DNA from: JBCBSK01 sp039819185
Lineage (GTDB): Bacteria; Pseudomonadota; Alphaproteobacteria; Rhizobiales; Tepidamorphaceae
Assembly (NCBI GenBank): GCA_039819185.1
Contig: JBCBSK010000004.1
Location: forward strand, 1 to 44,780
Direction: 5' to 3'
Length of the DNA stretch: 44,780 nt
In this document: in pieces, positions 41,812 through 44,780 of the stretch
How the letters are laid out: every line of letters begins with the position of its first letter
Numbering within the stretch: position 1 is the stretch's first letter
Position numbers and translations under genes: made by a program
Notes under the pieces: model-generated
What the model was told of the DNA's origin: nothing
Databases searched by the model: none
Seen by the model: the letters and a program-made list of their open reading frames with translations, nothing else

Positions 41812-42410
41812 ATCGACCTGGCGAGGTGACCATCTTCGCGCAGAAACGCCAAAAGAGGCAGAAGCGGCAAACCGAGGATCGTCCAATAGGCACCATCAAT
41901 TCGGTCAAAGAGCTGAATGCCGAAACCTTCAATCCTATAGCCGCCAACGCTGCCCATGGCATCGTCGCCGATGCGGGCCAGATAACGGCCGATCTCTGCA
42001 GGGCCCATTGCGCGCATCGTCAGCCAGGCCGTATCCGCATAGGACCATTCGATCACACCATCACGTGCAACCGCGACAGCTGAATGTAGTCCATGGGTCT
42101 TTCCTGATAAATCTAGCAGGTTACGCCGTGCTTCTTCGATCGACCGTGCCTTTTGAAAAACGCGACGCTCCAGAGAGAGAGTCTGATCCGCGCCGATGAC
42201 GGTAAAGCCAGGATGGCGTGCGCTCACATGGCTGGCCTTTGCTTCAGCAAGAACCGTTGCGACATCCTCAGGCGACAAATCACCATCCCCGGTCAACGCC
42301 GCGATCATCGATGTTTCATCGAGATCGGCTGGATCTGTGTCGAGATCCAGACCAGCATTGCGCAGCATGTCAGCGCGTGTGGCACTTCCCGAGGCAAGAA
42401 TCACAGTCAT
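41808..42410 (-). CDS. maf: Maf-like nucleotide pyrophosphatase
   Basis: 200 residues from ATG 42410 (MTVILASGSATRADMLRNAGL). ILASGSATR, VIGADQTLSLE and the later SYADTAWLTMRAMGPAEI define the family. Maf proteins hydrolyse non-canonical or particular nucleotide triphosphates and can affect septation. In alphaproteobacterial origin-proximal clusters, as here, this gene precedes aroE. The seven residues added by the frame start at 42431 have no support. Confidence 0.93.
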   Translation of the reverse strand: MTVILASGSATRADMLRNAGLDLDTDPADLDETSMIAALTGDGDLSPEDVATVLAEAKASHVSARHPGFTVIGADQTLSLERRVFQKARSIEEARRNLLDLSGKTHGLHSAVAVARDGVIEWSYADTAWLTMRAMGPAEIGRYLARIGDDAMGSVGGYRIEGFGIQLFDRIDGAYWTILGLPLLPLLAFLREDGHLARSI

Positions 42411-42492
42411 CAAAAGCCCCGCAAACAACACCTAGCTATAGTTGCAATACGCGTGTTCATACGTTGGCATGCCGGCATGTTCAATGCTGGAT

Positions 42493-43335
42493 TTAGTGGT
42501 CAATCCGTGCCCTGAACTGGCGTTCGTTTAGCAGTGCCAGTACGGCGGCTGCCGTTTCCTCAATCGAGCGGCGAGTCACATCGATGGTCGGCCAGCTGCG
42601 CCGGCCGCAGAACTTGCGGGTACGGGCCACTTCTTCGGCGACTGCATCTCTGTCGACATAGGAAGTGGTGTCATCGGCATTCAGGCTAAGCAGGCGGTTT
42701 TGGCGGATCTGCACGATCCTGTCCGGACTTGCAATAAGACCCACGACAAGTGGTCCAGTCTCAGGATCGATCTCGTCGAGTTTTTCCGGCAGCGGGATAT
42801 CAGGCACAATCGGCACATTGGCAACACGAACACCACGATTGGCGAGGTAAATGCTGGTTGGCGTCTTCGACGTTCGGCTCACCCCAAGAAGCACAATGTC
42901 AGCTTCGTTCAGATCGTCCGGTAGCTGACCGTCATCATGGACAAGCGCGAAGTTCAGTGCATCGATGCGGCGAAAATACTCCTGATTCAGAACATGCTGA
43001 CCACCAACGGTCGGGTTCTTCTCAAGCCCGAGATAGGACTGGAAAATGCGCAAGACCGGCTCCAAGACAGACACGCAGGGAACCCCAAGCTCCTTGCAAC
43101 GTGTCTCGAGCCAGTCGATCAGATCCTGATCGATCAACGTATAGAGGACCAGGCCCGGGGCGGCCTCGATCTCGGCCAGAACACGGTCGAGTTGCTTGCG
43201 CGAGCGTACCAACGGATAGACATGGTCGATCGACCGCACACTTGAGTATTGCGCGGTTGCAGCCCTCGCCACAGCGATCAGGGTTTCGCCTGTGGCGTCA
43301 GAAATCAGATGCAGATGGACATAAGAGCTCGCCAT
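42493..43335 (-). CDS. ppsR: Pyruvate, phosphate dikinase/PEP synthase regulatory protein (DUF299)
   Basis: Bifunctional kinase/pyrophosphorylase controlling PPDK or PEP synthase. 280 residues. HLISDATGETLIAVARAATAQ is the N-terminal signature. The P-loop is LLGVSRTSKTPTSIYLANRG, and the C-terminus has CGRRSWPTIDVTRRSIEETAA. It is the first gene of the minus-strand cluster and the left neighbour of the proposed origin. Orthologues flank the replication origin in Caulobacter (CC_0001) and Rickettsia (RP001), as far as I recall. Confidence 0.95.
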   Translation of the reverse strand: MASSYVHLHLISDATGETLIAVARAATAQYSSVRSIDHVYPLVRSRKQLDRVLAEIEAAPGLVLYTLIDQDLIDWLETRCKELGVPCVSVLEPVLRIFQSYLGLEKNPTVGGQHVLNQEYFRRIDALNFALVHDDGQLPDDLNEADIVLLGVSRTSKTPTSIYLANRGVRVANVPIVPDIPLPEKLDEIDPETGPLVVGLIASPDRIVQIRQNRLLSLNADDTTSYVDRDAVAEEVARTRKFCGRRSWPTIDVTRRSIEETAAAVLALLNERQFRARIDH

Positions 43336-43432
43336 TCAAATCCGCTCATAACAAACCTTGGCGGCTGTGGATATCCGGCTGATTGTTCGACCAGCTCCGG
43401 GCATGCCTGTCTGAGTTTCCCCGAGCTTCGGA

Positions 43433-43451
43433 AACTGTTCAACGAACAGTT
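43433..43451. repeat. Inverted repeat in the putative origin
   Basis: AACTGTTC (43433-43440) and GAACAGTT (43444-43451) are exact complements separated by AAC. It lies just after a CCGAGCTTCGG hairpin (about 43421-43431). It could bind a dimeric origin regulator. Confidence 0.65.
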
Positions 43452-43669
43452 CGATGACAGCGATGGGAAAAGGGGTGTGGAGAACATCCGAACAAGGATT
43501 CAAAGGAGACCAATCAAGAGCCAATGGCGACATGAGACCTGCTGCTAGCGCTTTGACTCAACGATAAGACTCACACTGTCAGACCCAACTGGCCATATCC
43601 AAAATGCCAACAGCGGTTTTGTCGCATGTGAGGAATGCCGGGGATACATCTCCTCCCCGTTATCAAGGG

Positions 43670-43685
43670 TTAATAAACAGTTAAC
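43670..43685. promoter_or_regulatory. CtrA-type binding site upstream of hemE
   Basis: TTAA (43670-43673), seven bases, TTAAC (43681-43685). This matches the full CtrA consensus TTAA-N7-TTAA(C) exactly, with G before it making GTTAA/TTAAC symmetric. It ends 17 bases before the hemE start. In Caulobacter, CtrA sites in the origin repress replication initiation. Confidence 0.7.
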
Positions 43686-43702
43686 AAAATAAGAGTCCTT
43701 TT

Positions 43703-44755
43703 ATGGTTTTAGATAAGGGAATGGGATCGAACTCTGAAAAGAAGCTTCTCAGGGTTCTATCCGGTCAAAGTGGGTCACCTCCACCAATCTGGCTCATGCG
43801 ACAGGCGGGACGTTATCTACCAGAATACCGTGCGCTTAGAGCCAAAGCAGGATCGTTCCTCGATCTTTGCTACACACCGGACTACGCGATCGAAGTGACG
43901 CTGCAGCCAATCTGTCGATTCGGTTTCGACGCATCGATCCTGTTTTCAGACATTCTTGTCGTTCCCGACGCCCTTGGCCAAAAGCTTTGGTTTGTTGAGG
44001 GCGAGGGGCCGCGCCTTGAACCGATCTCCCAGATCTCAGACCTGGGATCATATGATCGTCGTGCATTCCTTGATCATCTGCGGCCGGTTTTTGAGACCGT
44101 AACGGGACTGCGGTCTGCGCTGCCGAAGGAGGTCACGTTGATCGGGTTTTGCGGCGCGCCGTGGACGGTTGCGAGTTACATGGTGGCAGGCCGCGGCACG
44201 CCGGACCTTGCGCCGCTCCGTGCACTTGCTGAAACGGCGCCGCAGCGCTTGCGGGGGATTATCGATCGTCTGGTGGAAGCTTCGATCGACTATCTTATTG
44301 CTCAAGTTGAAGCCGGTGCAGAGGTGCTGCAGATCTTCGAGAGCTGGGCGCAAGTGCTCGACGGACCGGCCTTTGCCACCTGGTCGCTTGACCCGGTCGG
44401 TCGGATCATTAGCGGCGTTCGGGCAATTCACCCGGATGTCCCGATCATTGTCTTTCCGCGTAAGGCCGGCGAGGGCTATGGTCGGGTTGTGGAGACGCTT
44501 CCCGTAAATGCGGTGTCGATAGATCCAGAGCTAGATCTCGCTTGGGCACGTGACCATCTGCAAAGTCATGTTGCCGTTCAAGGCAATATTGATCCGCAAT
44601 CGCTGGTCAAGGGACCTGATGCGATCGATCCTGCCGTTGATCGTTTGGTTTCGACACTTGGTGATGGACCATTGATCGTCAATCTCGGACATGGGATCGA
44701 CAAGACGACGCCGATTGAACATGTCGAACATCTGATCCGCCGAGTGCGAGGCTAG
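43703..44755 (+). CDS. hemE: Uroporphyrinogen decarboxylase
   Basis: Converts uroporphyrinogen III to coproporphyrinogen III in haem synthesis. 350 residues. Substrate-binding signature PPIWLMRQAGRYLPEYRALR is at about 27-46. FDASILFSDILVVPDALGQ includes the catalytic aspartate. GFCGAPWTVASYM and the end VQGNIDPQSL and NLGHGI are family markers. The start 43703 follows AAGAG; an ATG at 43721 is also possible. It is the right neighbour of the proposed origin. Confidence 0.97.
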   Translation: MVLDKGMGSNSEKKLLRVLSGQSGSPPPIWLMRQAGRYLPEYRALRAKAGSFLDLCYTPDYAIEVTLQPICRFGFDASILFSDILVVPDALGQKLWFVEGEGPRLEPISQISDLGSYDRRAFLDHLRPVFETVTGLRSALPKEVTLIGFCGAPWTVASYMVAGRGTPDLAPLRALAETAPQRLRGIIDRLVEASIDYLIAQVEAGAEVLQIFESWAQVLDGPAFATWSLDPVGRIISGVRAIHPDVPIIVFPRKAGEGYGRVVETLPVNAVSIDPELDLAWARDHLQSHVAVQGNIDPQSLVKGPDAIDPAVDRLVSTLGDGPLIVNLGHGIDKTTPIEHVEHLIRRVRG

Positions 44756-44758
44756 ATT

Positions 44759-44780
44759 ATGTCGATCAAAGAGGTTGGCC
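44759..44780 (+). CDS. Start of a further gene, truncated by the window edge
   Basis: An ATG 3 bases after the hemE stop opens a frame (MSIKEVG…) that runs off the window. Only seven residues are visible, so no identity can be given. Close spacing suggests cotranscription with hemE, where hemJ, hemH or rho commonly follow. Confidence 0.4.

Larger units (their letters stand above)
43336..43702. other. Probable chromosomal replication origin (oriC, hemE-ppsR intergenic region)
   Basis: 367 bases without a gene, between divergent ppsR and hemE. It contains near-consensus DnaA boxes (complement of TTATCCACA) TGTGGATAT at 43366-43374 and TGTGGAGAA at 43476-43484, each 8 of 9. A weaker ATATCCAAA is at 43595-43603. 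A perfect TTAA-N7-TTAAC site is at 43670-43685. GANTC sites are at 43497, 43555, 43568 and 43693. An inverted repeat AACTGTTC-N3-GAACAGTT is at 43433-43451, and an AT-rich tract at about 43660-43705. The flanking genes are those of the Caulobacter and Rickettsia origins (established knowledge). Origin function is inferred. Confidence 0.75.

Noticed and set aside
43433..43452. GTTC/GAAC motifs as an SOS (LexA) box
   Set aside because: The alphaproteobacterial box needs GTTC-N7-GTTC; here the spacing is eight, and no SOS gene is adjacent.

Overview
The window is a chromosomal segment of an alphaproteobacterium, most likely of the Hyphomicrobiales (Rhizobiales) type. It has high-GC coding DNA, tightly packed genes with ATGA/GTGA overlaps, and gene neighbourhoods characteristic of that group: hisB next to hslV, a TimA-mltA-smr cluster, fxsA/secB/dnaQ/coaE/aroE/maf/ppsR beside hemE, an IalB-family protein, an ECF11-like sigma factor and a nested-palindrome dispersed repeat. 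No species is claimed.

Left part (1-13.6 kb). It begins with asd (lysine/threonine/methionine biosynthesis). Two unrecognised envelope proteins follow, then a ccmC-ccmD-ccmG cytochrome c maturation cluster coupled to a NUDIX hydrolase and a DUF2332 protein. An ECF sigma factor is coupled to the septation protein gene yciB on the minus strand, and faces an IalB-family secreted protein. Next come rlmN, a small membrane protein, a LysE exporter, a 2-hydroxychromene-2-carboxylate isomerase-like protein and a PAP2 phosphatase.

Middle part (13.6-27.2 kb). argG is followed by an M20 deacylase, a lipoprotein, a site-2 protease with CBS domains, typA/bipA, a serralysin-like RTX metalloprotease, a GNAT enzyme and ppa. 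On the minus strand lie a membrane-anchored LuxR-type regulator, a PepSY protein, folD and yggT. tRNA-Ala(CGC) is followed by a 75-bp tandem repeat. A DUF4344 metallopeptidase and a small lipoprotein complete this part.

Histidine and proteostasis part (27.2-38.0 kb). The minus-strand order is hisB-DUF2628-hisH-hisA-[insert]-hisF-hisE. An AT-rich, opposite-strand DUF3800 gene sits between hisA and hisF and is the clearest horizontally acquired piece of the window. Divergent from hisB is hslV-(membrane protein)-(GNAT)-hslU, the ATP-dependent HslUV protease. The minus-strand timA-mltA-smr cluster follows.

Origin-proximal part (38.2-44.8 kb). fxsA and secB (plus strand) face ppsR-maf-aroE-coaE-dnaQ (minus strand). 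Between ppsR and hemE is the only gene-free stretch over 300 bases (43336-43702). Its flanking genes match those of the Caulobacter and Rickettsia replication origins. It contains a perfect CtrA-type box, near-consensus DnaA boxes, several GANTC sites, inverted repeats and an AT-rich tract, so I read it as the probable chromosomal oriC. I consider this the most significant element of the window. No complete novel multigene defence or biosynthetic system is evident. The other notable signals are the DUF3800 insertion, the 25-nt palindrome at the site-2 protease start and the tRNA-linked tandem repeat.
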